Translations under genes and position numbers: made by a program | Source: JAQBDA01 sp041301185 | GTDB lineage: Bacteria > Chloroflexota > Anaerolineae > Anaerolineales > UBA4823 | Assembly (NCBI GenBank): GCA_041301185.1 | Contig: JBFYSV010000347.1 | Span: forward strand, 1-64,000 | Direction: 5' to 3' | DNA length: 64,000 nt | The notes under the pieces: generated by a model | What the model was told of the DNA's origin: nothing | The model's database searches: none | The model's input: the letters and a program-made list of their open reading frames with translations, nothing else | Shown here: positions 25,819-34,285 of the stretch, one piece after another | Layout of the letters: each line of letters opens with the position of its first letter | Position numbering within the stretch: the stretch's first letter is position 1

Positions 25819-28178
25819 GGTGCTGGATACGGAGTAGCTGAAGGAATAACCGTTGGGGAGGGGGTTTGGGTCGCGTTGGGATCGGGGGTCGGCGTAGCGG
25901 TTGGCGGTGTGCCAGTGACCGTGGGCGTATTTGTAATTGCCAACGTGAGGGTTATGGTGGGTGTGGCGCTGGGGATAAAGGCAGGACCTTTCAACCGCAA
26001 GCGAGCCATAGTTGTATATGGGCTTCTCGAATAGTCAAACCATAATTTCAGCAAGTATTCAATGGCTGTCTGCGGGTCGCCGGCTAATTCTGAGACGAGA
26101 GCCACTGCATAGTAATAGCGGTCACAACTCCAGGTCGGCTGGCAGAGCAGTCCGGGATAGATTTGCAAATCGAGCAAGCGTTGCTGAATGTCTTCCGGCG
26201 ATGCTCCGTTGAATAGGTCTGCCAGGGCAGCTTCCAATCCGTCGGTAAACCGATTAGGCCAAAACCGTGGCAGTTGAGGGAAATCCAGGTAAGGCTGCAA
26301 AGTCCCGGGCAGTCGATTCATCTGGAACGCAGTTTCTCCATTCAATAGGGTCACCGGGGGTAGTTCATCATCCTGGTAGGGTTGTAAGTCTGGGAGATTC
26401 GAGTCGATCTGATCGACCATAAATACTTTGATCCCCTGGAGATAGCTGGCGAGAATCCAGAACTCGAGCTTCTCACCCGGGCGGTGCTGGACGGTGATCC
26501 AGCTTTCCGTTGTGCCATCACCGTCAAAATCGTAATATCCCGATGAGCGCTGGGCGATCCCAGCCTGCCAGAGATACGACAAAATATCCGGATATTGGCT
26601 TGCCGGTAATGCCTCAACCATGTGTTTGAGTGCCTGGTCTGCAGCGCAGTAGGTATGTGTGACACATGCCCGATACAGATCCGCCGGGCTGCGGTAGACC
26701 TCCAAAAACTGGCGGGCAGGCTCGATCCAGCGACTGGTAAGTGTGGCTGGATTCTCGATGATTGCGTTCAGTTGGCTCGTCGCCTGATCAAAGTCACCGT
26801 TCAAGGCATGATAGATGCCCAGGCGGAACCTCAGCTCGTCGCTGGCATCCACGGGGTAAGGGTCACCGTTAAGATCCGCCTCCGGCGGCCACTCGGGCAG
26901 CAGGGTCTCTGCAAGCAATATGCTTGGCCCGGCTCCCCACACGCGGTAGGCATGTTCCAGGACCTGGTCACAATAAGCCAGCGTCCCCCGGTTGGGCTGA
27001 AGCTGGTACTCTGCCGGTGAGCCTTCGAGCCACTCGCCGTTCCAGGTATAGCTCCGGCTGATCGTGACCGGGCAGAACGGGAAGACGTTGGTCTCAAAAC
27101 GCAGCACGTTCCCCTGGCTGGAATCGGTCTCAGCAGACCAGCGTGGGGTGAAATCGGTGCCGACCGGTAGACTTGCCAGGGCAGGGTTAAAGGCAAGCTG
27201 CTCATACGGCGAAGCGGATAGGTCGAAGACCCGCGGCGGTTCCAGGATCAGCTCATCTCCCGCAGCCTGGGAATATACGACTATTTCCTGGATACCATCC
27301 CCGGTCAGGTCGCTGCTAAACGCACCCAAGGGTGCAGGGTTGATAAAATTGAAATTGCTCTCCAGTACATGAGATTGAAACCCTGCGGGTGTCTCCAATA
27401 ACAGGAAGATCGTTCCTCCAGCCAGATCAACATGTACCAGGTGGGTGCTCAGGTATCCTGGCAATGGATCCATCTGGATTACATTTATCTCCAAACCGGG
27501 TTGCTTTTCCTGGATCCAGCTGGATAATTTCTTCAGGTCGGTCTCCTGACGGTTCAGAGCAGTCGTGACCAGCTGGGCGTATTGGTACCCAGCACCAGGA
27601 TCGCCTGTGCGCGCCAGGCTGTATGCCAGGCTCCAGCGCCAGCGATCTGCCTGGGGAGACTGTGGGAACCGCAGCAGAGCTTCGTTTAATGCTAACACCG
27701 CATGCTGGAAAGCCGCGTAATAATTTTCATCATTCTCACCGCGTGCCTGGCGGGGTAGGGTGTTGGGATAATCGCCAACCAGGGCGATTACCTCATCGGC
27801 TTTTTCTGCTGACCAGGGTAACAAGCTGTAAATATTCTCATCGACGATGGGGCGCGCCGGAGTCAGCGTGGGTGGTCCGACCGGGGTCGGGGTCTCGCTG
27901 GGCTCAGGCGTGAGGGATGGGGTTAACGTGGCGGTAGGGGTGAAGGTGGGGTGCCGTGTGGCAGTTGCCCGGGGAGTCTGGGTGATGGTGGGCGTCAGGC
28001 TTGGAGTTAGGGTGATGGTGCGAGTCAGGGTGAGGGTAGGGGTAAGTGTTGGGGGCGGTGCCAAAACTAGCGGATAAGCAGCCAATAGCACCAACAGGGT
28101 CAATATAAAGATAAAGATTATTCCCAGGCTGGTGAGAAGAAAGCGATTGCGGGCTGCGTTGCTCGGTGCTTCAGACAT
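25815..28178 (-). CDS. Large membrane-anchored extracellular protein with Thr/Pro-rich linkers
   Basis: A 787-residue protein. Residues about 12-40 form one membrane helix, with a short cytoplasmic N-terminus and no lipobox. A Thr/Pro/Leu repeat region ('TPTLTLTRT...') spans 42-110. A soluble body follows with tetratricopeptide-like helices (about 125-215 and again near 470-520 and 690-730). It includes two Asp/Gly calcium-loop-like segments, 'SDLTGDGIQEIVVYSQ' and 'YDFDGDGTTESWITVQ', as in FG-GAP or EF-hand-like repeats. The C-terminus is again Thr/Pro-rich. Function unknown. It overlaps the upstream lyase gene by 8 bases and the downstream lipM-like gene by 4. Confidence 0.8.
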   Translation of the reverse strand: MSEAPSNAARNRFLLTSLGIIFIFILTLLVLLAAYPLVLAPPPTLTPTLTLTRTITLTPSLTPTITQTPRATATRHPTFTPTATLTPSLTPEPSETPTPVGPPTLTPARPIVDENIYSLLPWSAEKADEVIALVGDYPNTLPRQARGENDENYYAAFQHAVLALNEALLRFPQSPQADRWRWSLAYSLARTGDPGAGYQYAQLVTTALNRQETDLKKLSSWIQEKQPGLEINVIQMDPLPGYLSTHLVHVDLAGGTIFLLLETPAGFQSHVLESNFNFINPAPLGAFSSDLTGDGIQEIVVYSQAAGDELILEPPRVFDLSASPYEQLAFNPALASLPVGTDFTPRWSAETDSSQGNVLRFETNVFPFCPVTISRSYTWNGEWLEGSPAEYQLQPNRGTLAYCDQVLEHAYRVWGAGPSILLAETLLPEWPPEADLNGDPYPVDASDELRFRLGIYHALNGDFDQATSQLNAIIENPATLTSRWIEPARQFLEVYRSPADLYRACVTHTYCAADQALKHMVEALPASQYPDILSYLWQAGIAQRSSGYYDFDGDGTTESWITVQHRPGEKLEFWILASYLQGIKVFMVDQIDSNLPDLQPYQDDELPPVTLLNGETAFQMNRLPGTLQPYLDFPQLPRFWPNRFTDGLEAALADLFNGASPEDIQQRLLDLQIYPGLLCQPTWSCDRYYYAVALVSELAGDPQTAIEYLLKLWFDYSRSPYTTMARLRLKGPAFIPSATPTITLTLAITNTPTVTGTPPTATPTPDPNATQTPSPTVIPSATPYPAP

Positions 28179-29085
28179 TCTCCACCTGGTCCAGTTCGGC
28201 TGCAGCCAGATATTCGATATCTACGGGTAGGTCCAGCAACGGGGGTCGCACAGGCCAGCGGCGGAGGTGATGTCTCGAGCTTAGGAGAGCCTTCAACACA
28301 GGTGGAGCGGGAGGATAGCGATCCAGGATTGTGCGGCAGGCATCCAGGCGAGCCTGTGCTTGCGGGTCTGCTGCACCTGCCAGGTGGGCATCCCACACTC
28401 GGCGCAGGTCTGGCGAGTAGAGGGTCGCCATGGCAGTGATGCAACCAGCTGCACCAGCCTGTAAGGCATGGCTGAAGAGACGGTCATTGCCATTGAATAC
28501 GACCAACTCGTGACCAAAATAGCTGCCCAAAATGGTTGCGTGCTCGGGGCTACCGGATGAATCTTTTATTCCCAAGAAGCGAGTTGGGTAGGCGTCTTTC
28601 AAACGCGAGATTAATTCGATTGAGAGCGGAACGCCAGATACACCCGGGATATGGTACCCAAGCAGTGCACCACCTTCAGGAACGGCGCGGTCGATGATTC
28701 GGCTGAACCAGGAGAGCAATCCTTCATCGCTAACCTTGCGGAAGTAGTATGGGGGCAGCACAACCACCCCATCCAGACCAAGGTCAAAGGCAGAGCGGGT
28801 GTTCAGGATGGTCTCTTCCAGGCTGGGAGTGCCTGTCCCAGCAAGCAGACCGAAATCTGGAGCTACCTGGCGTACTCTCAATGCTGAGCGCATCAATTCA
28901 GCTCGTTCATGGTGAGCGAAAGAAGGACCTTCGCCGGTCGTACCAAGCAAGAGGGCGCCATGACAACCGCGCTGTGCAAGGAATTCCAGGTAACCGGGGA
29001 GGGTATCGAGATCGATGGTTTGATCTCCTAACAGCGGGGTTAGCGCGGCGGCAAATACCCCCCTCATAGATTGGTTGATCATCAT
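28171..29085 (-). CDS. Dihydrodipicolinate synthase / N-acetylneuraminate lyase family aldolase
   Basis: A 304-residue class I aldolase of the DapA/NanA family. The phosphate/pyruvate loop is 'LLLGTTGEGPS', the conserved Tyr lies in 'LGYHIPGVSGVPLS', and the Schiff-base lysine is in 'FLGIKDSSG'. Family members condense or cleave pyruvate with semialdehydes or sugar acids. The sequence does not settle whether this makes lysine precursors or handles sugar acids; no other lysine or sialic acid genes are near. It is the first gene of the five-gene minus-strand operon ending at 23875. ATG-ATG lies at 29085/29082. Confidence 0.85.
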   Translation of the reverse strand: MMINQSMRGVFAAALTPLLGDQTIDLDTLPGYLEFLAQRGCHGALLLGTTGEGPSFAHHERAELMRSALRVRQVAPDFGLLAGTGTPSLEETILNTRSAFDLGLDGVVVLPPYYFRKVSDEGLLSWFSRIIDRAVPEGGALLGYHIPGVSGVPLSIELISRLKDAYPTRFLGIKDSSGSPEHATILGSYFGHELVVFNGNDRLFSHALQAGAAGCITAMATLYSPDLRRVWDAHLAGAADPQAQARLDACRTILDRYPPAPPVLKALLSSRHHLRRWPVRPPLLDLPVDIEYLAAAELDQVENV

Positions 29086-29332
29086 GGGCAGATTATACTG
29101 GATAATACGCCTGGGATTGCTCGGATACGCAGAGTGGTTGCCCCGCCGTAGCAGAAGATGAAATTCAGTAGAGGCTATAGCTAGAAAACACTGAACAGCA
29201 ATTCGCCCATTGTGAACATCTCTAACATCTTTATATACTTTGTCAATTTACTTGACAATATGAAATATTTGGTATATAATATTTACAATAAAGGTAATTT
29301 ACTCGTAATAAATTCGCGATCCAGGTGCAAAT
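29086..29332 (+). promoter_or_regulatory. Consensus promoter and operator-like palindrome upstream of the ROK gene
   Basis: TTGACA (29252-29257), a 17-base spacer and TATAAT (29275-29280) make a perfect consensus promoter. TTGTCAA-TTTAC-TTGACAA (29240-29258) is a 7-bp inverted repeat lying over the -35 box, a likely repressor site; the ROK protein encoded downstream is the obvious candidate. The sequence AATTTACT occurs at 29246 and again near 29298. The region is strongly AT-rich from about 29220. Confidence 0.65.
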
Positions 29333-30547
29333 TTGTTAACTAATCTGTCAGATATCCATTCCAGATACTATAACAAACGCGTCAGCCTGGATTTAATCCG
29401 TTTTACGCCCGGGGGGATATCACGGGCAGATCTGGCACGCAGCCTGGCAATTACTCGTTCCGCAGTCACCACCATCGTTAATGACTTGATAGAGGCCAGT
29501 ATCGTCCGCGAGGCTGAAGATGGTCCAACAACCGGTGGGCGGCGACCGATCTTATTGGAGCTGAACCCTCAGCGCGGCAAATTTGTGGGGGTCGACATCG
29601 GGGCAACTCACGTTGGGTTTTTGGTCACCGATTTTGCGTGCGGCGTCCTGCATGAGGTTGAGAAATCCTTTGATATATCTGTATCTCCTGATCTTGGCTT
29701 AAACCAAATCGACCGGTATTTACGGGAAATGCTCACAGGGCTTTCCCTTGATCTGAGTGAAATATTGGTGATTGGGGTTGGGATCCCGGGTCCGGTAGAA
29801 TCTGACCAAGGCCTGGTTATTTCACCTCCGCTCATGCCGGGTTGGGAAAATTACCCGATCCGCGCCCATCTGGAGGAGATGTGGAAGCTGCCAGTCAGCC
29901 TCAACAATGATGCTGAGCTGGGTGCCTTGGGGGAATGGGCATATGGAGCCGGACGAGGGGAGCGCCACCTGGCATATATTAAAGTTGGATCAGGAATCGG
30001 AGCAGGCCTGTTAATTGATGGTAAGATTTTTCGCGGTGCAACTGGCTCCGCTGGCGAGATTGGTCATACAACCATCAGGGAGGATGGCCCTTTGTGCACT
30101 TGCGGCAACCATGGTTGCCTGGAGACACTCGCTGGGGGAAAAGCAATCGCTAATCGAGCGAACGAAGCTGTGCAATCCGGCCGGCGCACAATGATGGCTT
30201 CCATCGAGCCAGTCAACCACATCACAGCTCGAGACGTGGCGGATGCAGCCCGCCGAGGGGATTTGGTTGCACAGCAGATTATGAAAGATGCGGGAACATA
30301 CCTGGGTATCGCGATTGCCAGCCTGGTCAATCTATTCAATCCGAATATGGTCGTTGTTGGGGGTGGCATAGCGCAGATGGGCGATCTTCTATTACAGCCT
30401 ATCCGCCAGGTGGTGCAACAGCGCAGCTTGCGCTCTTCAGTGCAAGCGGTGCGAATCAACACTTCGGTCCTTGGTCGCCGGTCCAGTAGTATGGGAGCGG
30501 TCGTCCAGGCACAAAACACTTTTCTAGACCATTGGACTAAGGAGTAG
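29333..30547 (+). CDS. ROK-family transcriptional regulator (NagC/XylR/Mlc type)
   Basis: A 404-residue protein with an N-terminal winged helix-turn-helix (about 20-70: 'SRADLARSLAITRSAVTTIV') and a ROK sugar-kinase-like domain. The latter has the nucleotide loop 'GVDIGATHVGFLV', 'KVGSGIGAGLLIDG', and the zinc motif 'CTCGNHGCLE' preceded by 'GHTT'. Such proteins repress sugar genes and respond to a sugar or sugar phosphate. Its position just before the sugar-uptake locus suggests it controls that locus and itself. The start is TTG at 29333 after AGGTG; no in-frame ATG lies between the upstream stop and this TTG. Confidence 0.9.
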   Translation: MLTNLSDIHSRYYNKRVSLDLIRFTPGGISRADLARSLAITRSAVTTIVNDLIEASIVREAEDGPTTGGRRPILLELNPQRGKFVGVDIGATHVGFLVTDFACGVLHEVEKSFDISVSPDLGLNQIDRYLREMLTGLSLDLSEILVIGVGIPGPVESDQGLVISPPLMPGWENYPIRAHLEEMWKLPVSLNNDAELGALGEWAYGAGRGERHLAYIKVGSGIGAGLLIDGKIFRGATGSAGEIGHTTIREDGPLCTCGNHGCLETLAGGKAIANRANEAVQSGRRTMMASIEPVNHITARDVADAARRGDLVAQQIMKDAGTYLGIAIASLVNLFNPNMVVVGGGIAQMGDLLLQPIRQVVQQRSLRSSVQAVRINTSVLGRRSSSMGAVVQAQNTFLDHWTKE

Positions 30548-30644
30548 AGGATTATAATGTTGAACAAGGAGGTTATACCATTTGGAGAATTGAGAGAACA
30601 CGCCCTATATGTTTAATCACAATGATCAACCACAAAATCCCATT

Positions 30645-30660
30645 GTCAGGTTCGCCTGAC
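30645..30660 (+). other. UUCG-tetraloop hairpin before the solute-binding protein gene
   Basis: GTCAGG-TTCG-CCTGAC is a 6-bp stem with the very stable UUCG loop, 38 bases upstream of the ATG at 30699. No T-run follows. It may be a processing or mRNA-stability element separating the regulator from the highly expressed binding protein. Confidence 0.4.
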
Positions 30661-30698
30661 GAAACACACACTTCCTAAGGTTAAGGAGAAGGTTACAA

Positions 30699-33095
30699 AT
30701 GAGTAAGAAACTATGGACATTGTTTAGCTTGCTTCTGGTTTCAGCGATGATCCTGACCGCCTGTGGCGGACAGGCCACTGAAGCGCCAGTAGCTACCGAA
30801 GCTCCGGCAGAGGAAGCACCTGCTGCCACCGAAGCACCCGTTGAAGAAGAGGCACCCTCCCTCTCTGGAAACATCACCCTGTGGCACTCGCTTAAAGAAG
30901 GCGAGATCGAGGGTATGACTGCAGCTGCTGAGCTTTTCTCGGCTGCCAACCCAGATGTGACATTCGACCAGCTCTTCATCCCGTTTGATGACCTGCGCGG
31001 TAAATACGAGACCGCGGTTGGATCCGGCGAGGGTCCGTGCCTGTTGATCGGCGCGGCGGACTGGGGTCCGGCGATGTACAATGCTGACCTGGTGATGGAT
31101 GTCAGCCAGTTTGCTGAGCTGGAATTCCTGCAGGGCATTAACCAGGCTGCATTGGCCTCCGTGCGCTACAAGGATGCCATCATCGGTCTGCCTCTGGGAC
31201 TGAAGGGCGTGGTCATGTTCCGCAACGCCAGCATCATTCCTGAAGCCCCGGCTGATTTTGACGACCTGGTGGCGAAGGCACAGGCTGCGACCGCTGGCGA
31301 TGTGGTTGGCGCCAACCTGGAGCGTGGCTTCTTCTTCTCCGCCGGGCACCTGGCGGGGCAGGGTGGTCAGCTCATGGATACCGATGGCAACCCGACCTTC
31401 AATGACGATACGGGTATTGCCTGGGCAGAACTGTTGAACCGCTTCACCGAAGCTGGTCCGGCTGAGTACTACACCGATAACGATGTCAACCTGTTCAAAG
31501 CTAACGCAGCCGGTATGATCATCGACGGCACCTGGAACATGAACGACCTGGCGGCTGCCATCGGTGAAGAGAACCTGCAGGTTGACCCGTGGCCGGCGGG
31601 GATGTCGGGTTATGTCCAGAACGACAACCTTTTTATGGGCGCCAACACCACAGAAGAAGACCAGGCTGCATGCTGGGGCTTTATGGAGTACCTCCTGACT
31701 CAAGAAGCCCAGGCAGTGATTGCTGAGAACAACACCGGCTTCTTGCCGGCAGCGCTGGGTGTGTCTGTCCCGGATCGCCTGCGCCAGCAGGCAGTGGCAG
31801 CTTTTGAAGGCGGTACAGCCTTCCCGGTGATCCCCGAGATGGGCGCTTACTGGGGTCCGATGGATACCGCCCTGAAGTCCGTTTTTGACGAGAGCGGCGA
31901 TCCGGCGTTTGCACTGGCTCAGGCAGAGAACTCGGTCAATGCCGCTGTGGCCGAAATTCGCGGCGAAGCAGCTCCTGAGGCTGAAGTACTCGGCACAATC
32001 ACCCTGTGGCACTCGCTGAAAGAAGGCGAGATCGAGGGTCTGACTGCGGCTGCTGAACTGTTCGCAGAGAGAAATCCTGGGATTACCTTCGACCAGCTCT
32101 TCGTCCCGTTCGAAGACCTGCGCGCCAAGTACGAGACCGCAGTAGCTTCGGGTGAAGGCCCGACCCTGCTCATCGGCGCGGCGGACTGGGGTCCGGCGTT
32201 CTACAATGCCGAGTTGGTGACCGACCTGACTCCCTTTGCCAGCACTGCCTTCCTGACTTCAATCAACCAGGCGGCTCTGGCATCTACCCAGTACAAGGGC
32301 GCGCTGGTAGGCCTGCCTTTGGGACTTAAGGGTGTGGTGATGTACCGCAACGCCAGCATTGTAGCTGAACCCCCCACTGATTTCGATGACTTGGTGGCCA
32401 AGGCACAGGCTGCGACCGCCGGTGATGTGGTCGGCGCCAGCCTGGAGCGCGGTCAATTCTTTGCATTTGGACACCTATCTGGACTTGGCGGACAATTGAT
32501 GACCCCTGAAGGCGACCCGGCATTCAATACCGAAGAAGGTGTTGCTTGGCTCGAGATGCTGAATCGCTTCACAGAAGCTGGCCCGGCAGAGTTCAATGTC
32601 GATAACGATGTCAACCTGTTCAAGGCTGGCGCGGCTGGCATCATCATCGACGGCACCTGGAACCTGAACGATCTGGCGACAGCCATCGGCGAAGATAACT
32701 TGAAGGTAGATGTCTGGCCGGCGGGGATGTCGGGTTACGTGCAGAACGACAATATCTACATGGGCGCCAATGCTGTGGACAACGATCAGGCAGCCACCTG
32801 GGCTTTCATGAAGTTCCTGCTCACCCCAGATGCCCAGAAGCTGATTGCTGACAACAATAAGGGCTATATCCCCTCCGTGGCGGGTGTCGAAGTGCCTGAC
32901 CGGCTGCGCCAGGAAGCCGTGGCAGCTTTCGCAGCTGGCACAGCTTTCCCGGTGATCCCCGAGATGAACGCATACTGGGGCCCGATGGAGACAGCTATGA
33001 AATTAGTCTTTGACCAGGGCTCGGACCCGACGACCGCTTTAGGCGATGCTGAGACTGCGATCAACGAGGCTTTGCCTGCGATCCGTGGGCAATAA
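30699..33095 (+). CDS. Lipoprotein with two tandem family-1 solute-binding domains (MalE-like)
   Basis: A 798-residue lipoprotein. The signal peptide ends in lipobox 'LTAC' (C22), followed by an Ala/Glu/Pro/Thr linker (23-55). Two complete extracellular sugar-binding domains follow, at about 58-421 and 433-796. Both start 'ITLWHSLKEGEIEG' and share 'DDLVAKAQAATAGDVVGA', 'GMSGYVQNDN' and 'GTAFPVIPEM'. One such domain normally makes a full binding protein of about 400 residues. The duplication is clear at DNA level too. It delivers oligosaccharides, probably malto-oligosaccharides given the GH13 neighbours, to the permeases downstream. GGAG lies upstream of ATG. Confidence 0.92.
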   Translation: MSKKLWTLFSLLLVSAMILTACGGQATEAPVATEAPAEEAPAATEAPVEEEAPSLSGNITLWHSLKEGEIEGMTAAAELFSAANPDVTFDQLFIPFDDLRGKYETAVGSGEGPCLLIGAADWGPAMYNADLVMDVSQFAELEFLQGINQAALASVRYKDAIIGLPLGLKGVVMFRNASIIPEAPADFDDLVAKAQAATAGDVVGANLERGFFFSAGHLAGQGGQLMDTDGNPTFNDDTGIAWAELLNRFTEAGPAEYYTDNDVNLFKANAAGMIIDGTWNMNDLAAAIGEENLQVDPWPAGMSGYVQNDNLFMGANTTEEDQAACWGFMEYLLTQEAQAVIAENNTGFLPAALGVSVPDRLRQQAVAAFEGGTAFPVIPEMGAYWGPMDTALKSVFDESGDPAFALAQAENSVNAAVAEIRGEAAPEAEVLGTITLWHSLKEGEIEGLTAAAELFAERNPGITFDQLFVPFEDLRAKYETAVASGEGPTLLIGAADWGPAFYNAELVTDLTPFASTAFLTSINQAALASTQYKGALVGLPLGLKGVVMYRNASIVAEPPTDFDDLVAKAQAATAGDVVGASLERGQFFAFGHLSGLGGQLMTPEGDPAFNTEEGVAWLEMLNRFTEAGPAEFNVDNDVNLFKAGAAGIIIDGTWNLNDLATAIGEDNLKVDVWPAGMSGYVQNDNIYMGANAVDNDQAATWAFMKFLLTPDAQKLIADNNKGYIPSVAGVEVPDRLRQEAVAAFAAGTAFPVIPEMNAYWGPMETAMKLVFDQGSDPTTALGDAETAINEALPAIRGQ
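30873..31964 (+). repeat. Tandem intragenic duplication, copy A
   Basis: First copy of a 1092-base unit encoding one solute-binding domain. It matches copy B at 31998-33089 with a constant offset of 1125 bases (375 codons) from beginning to end, so no net insertion or deletion separates them. Long stretches of identical bases occur, for example around the 'LWHSLKEGEIEG' and 'WPAGMSGYVQNDN' codons. Confidence 0.85.
31998..33089 (+). repeat. Tandem intragenic duplication, copy B
   Basis: Second copy of the 1092-base binding-domain unit. An 11-codon linker (Glu/Ala/Pro-rich) joins it to copy A. Differences from copy A include loss of a Cys codon (C in 'EGPCLLIG' becomes T) and 'ASLERGQFFAFGHLSGLG' in place of 'ANLERGFFFSAGHLAGQG'. 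Confidence 0.85.
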
Positions 33096-33136
33096 CAGCC
33101 CTGGATTATCCGTCGTGATTGGCTACTGATTACCTG

Positions 33137-33168
33137 CGCGGGTGGAAGGGATTTCCCTTCCACCCGCG
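33137..33168 (+). terminator. Strong intercistronic hairpin (partial terminator/attenuator)
   Basis: A 14-bp perfect stem CGCGGGTGGAAGGG / CCCTTCCACCCGCG with an ATTT loop lies between the binding-protein gene and malF. Only TT follows, so full termination is unlikely. As between malE and malF in other bacteria, it probably protects the upstream mRNA and lowers permease expression. Confidence 0.6.
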
Positions 33169-33232
33169 TTCGTAATATAATTAAGCTATTCACCGTTGAG
33201 ACCCAATCTATCCATCATACAGGAGAGCGACT

Positions 33233-34285
33233 ATGGCCCAACAGACCCTGCCTTCTGCAACTCCAACCGATCTAAAGCTTGTCAGGCGTCAAGAGTTCAA
33301 GCACCGCCTGAAAGTCTCTCGCACTGCATGGTTATATATTCTGCCTTCCGGGATCCTGATGCTGATTATCTCTTTCTGGCCTCAGATTTACCAGGTGGGG
33401 ATGTCTTTCACGGATTACCGGATTACAAACCTGCGTTTCAACCTGTTCAGGCCTGAAACCTGGGAGAAATACGCCCCTACGGTCATCGGTCTGGAAAACT
33501 ATATCAAAGTTTTGACAAGCAATCTGGCAATCGAGAATTATAATTTCGTTCGTTTGCTGTTATTCAATATCGTCTGGACCCTCAGTAATATCATTTTTCA
33601 TGTCGCGTTCGGCGTGCTCATCGCCCTGGCGTTGAACAGTAAGAACCTGATCGGTCGGAAATTCTATCGAGTGATGTTTGTACTCCCCTGGGCGATCCCA
33701 GGTTATATTGCAGTACAAACCTGGCGCAATATGTACGATCCGCGCTTTGGGGCGATCAACCTGCTATTGGTAAAAGTAAATGATTTCTTAGGCACCAGTT
33801 TCCCAACCGACACGCGCTGGTTGGAAGTAGCTCACCAGTCAGGATTTTTATATTTTCTTCCGGTAGCCTTCTTTGCGGTCTTACTCGCCAACATCTGGTT
33901 GGGTTGGCCGTTCATGATGGTGGTTGCCACGGGTGCGTTGCAGTCAATTCCCAGCGAGCTTTACGAAGCGGCAGATATTGATGGCGCAAGTAGCTGGCAG
34001 AAATTTTGGAATGTGACTGTGCCGCTGATCCGCCCGGCGATGGTGCCGGCGATTATGTTGGGTACGATCTGGACTTTCAACCAGTTTAATGTCATTTACT
34101 TTATCTCTCGAGGCGGACCGTTTGGTCGTACCGAAATTCTGGTTACCCAGGCTTTCAAGCTGGTGTACGAGCAGCGCCTGTATGGCGTTGCGGCTGCTTT
34201 CAGCATCGTGGTGTTCTTTGTCTTACTGATAATCACCCTGATCAACAACCGTGTGACTCGTGCGACGGAGGCCTACAATGCCTAG
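33233..34285 (+). CDS. ABC sugar transporter permease, MalF-like
   Basis: A 350-residue inner-membrane permease of the carbohydrate uptake-1 family, with about six helices. The cytoplasmic EAA loop that docks the ATPase is 'ELYEAADIDGASSWQKFWNV' with the expected EAA-x3-DG spacing. 'VLPWAIPGYIAVQTWRNM' is a typical MalF segment. It pairs with the MalG-like protein that overlaps its end. No ATPase gene is in the locus, so a shared MalK/MsiK-type ATPase encoded elsewhere is implied. GGAG lies 8 bases before ATG. Confidence 0.92.
   Translation: MAQQTLPSATPTDLKLVRRQEFKHRLKVSRTAWLYILPSGILMLIISFWPQIYQVGMSFTDYRITNLRFNLFRPETWEKYAPTVIGLENYIKVLTSNLAIENYNFVRLLLFNIVWTLSNIIFHVAFGVLIALALNSKNLIGRKFYRVMFVLPWAIPGYIAVQTWRNMYDPRFGAINLLLVKVNDFLGTSFPTDTRWLEVAHQSGFLYFLPVAFFAVLLANIWLGWPFMMVVATGALQSIPSELYEAADIDGASSWQKFWNVTVPLIRPAMVPAIMLGTIWTFNQFNVIYFISRGGPFGRTEILVTQAFKLVYEQRLYGVAAAFSIVVFFVLLIITLINNRVTRATEAYNA

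Noticed and set aside
25726..26034. Gly/Val-rich plus-strand frame (GVGVAVG repeats), also at 27847-28077 and 51474-51656 (minus)
   Set aside because: These are the reverse complements of Thr/Pro-rich linkers; the repeated look is an artefact of those codons.
30741..32012. Long open frame (423 codons) on the minus strand opposite the tandem binding protein
   Set aside because: It is the complement of a strongly coding gene with clear domains; its product has no recognisable motif and its length follows from the codon bias of the plus-strand gene.
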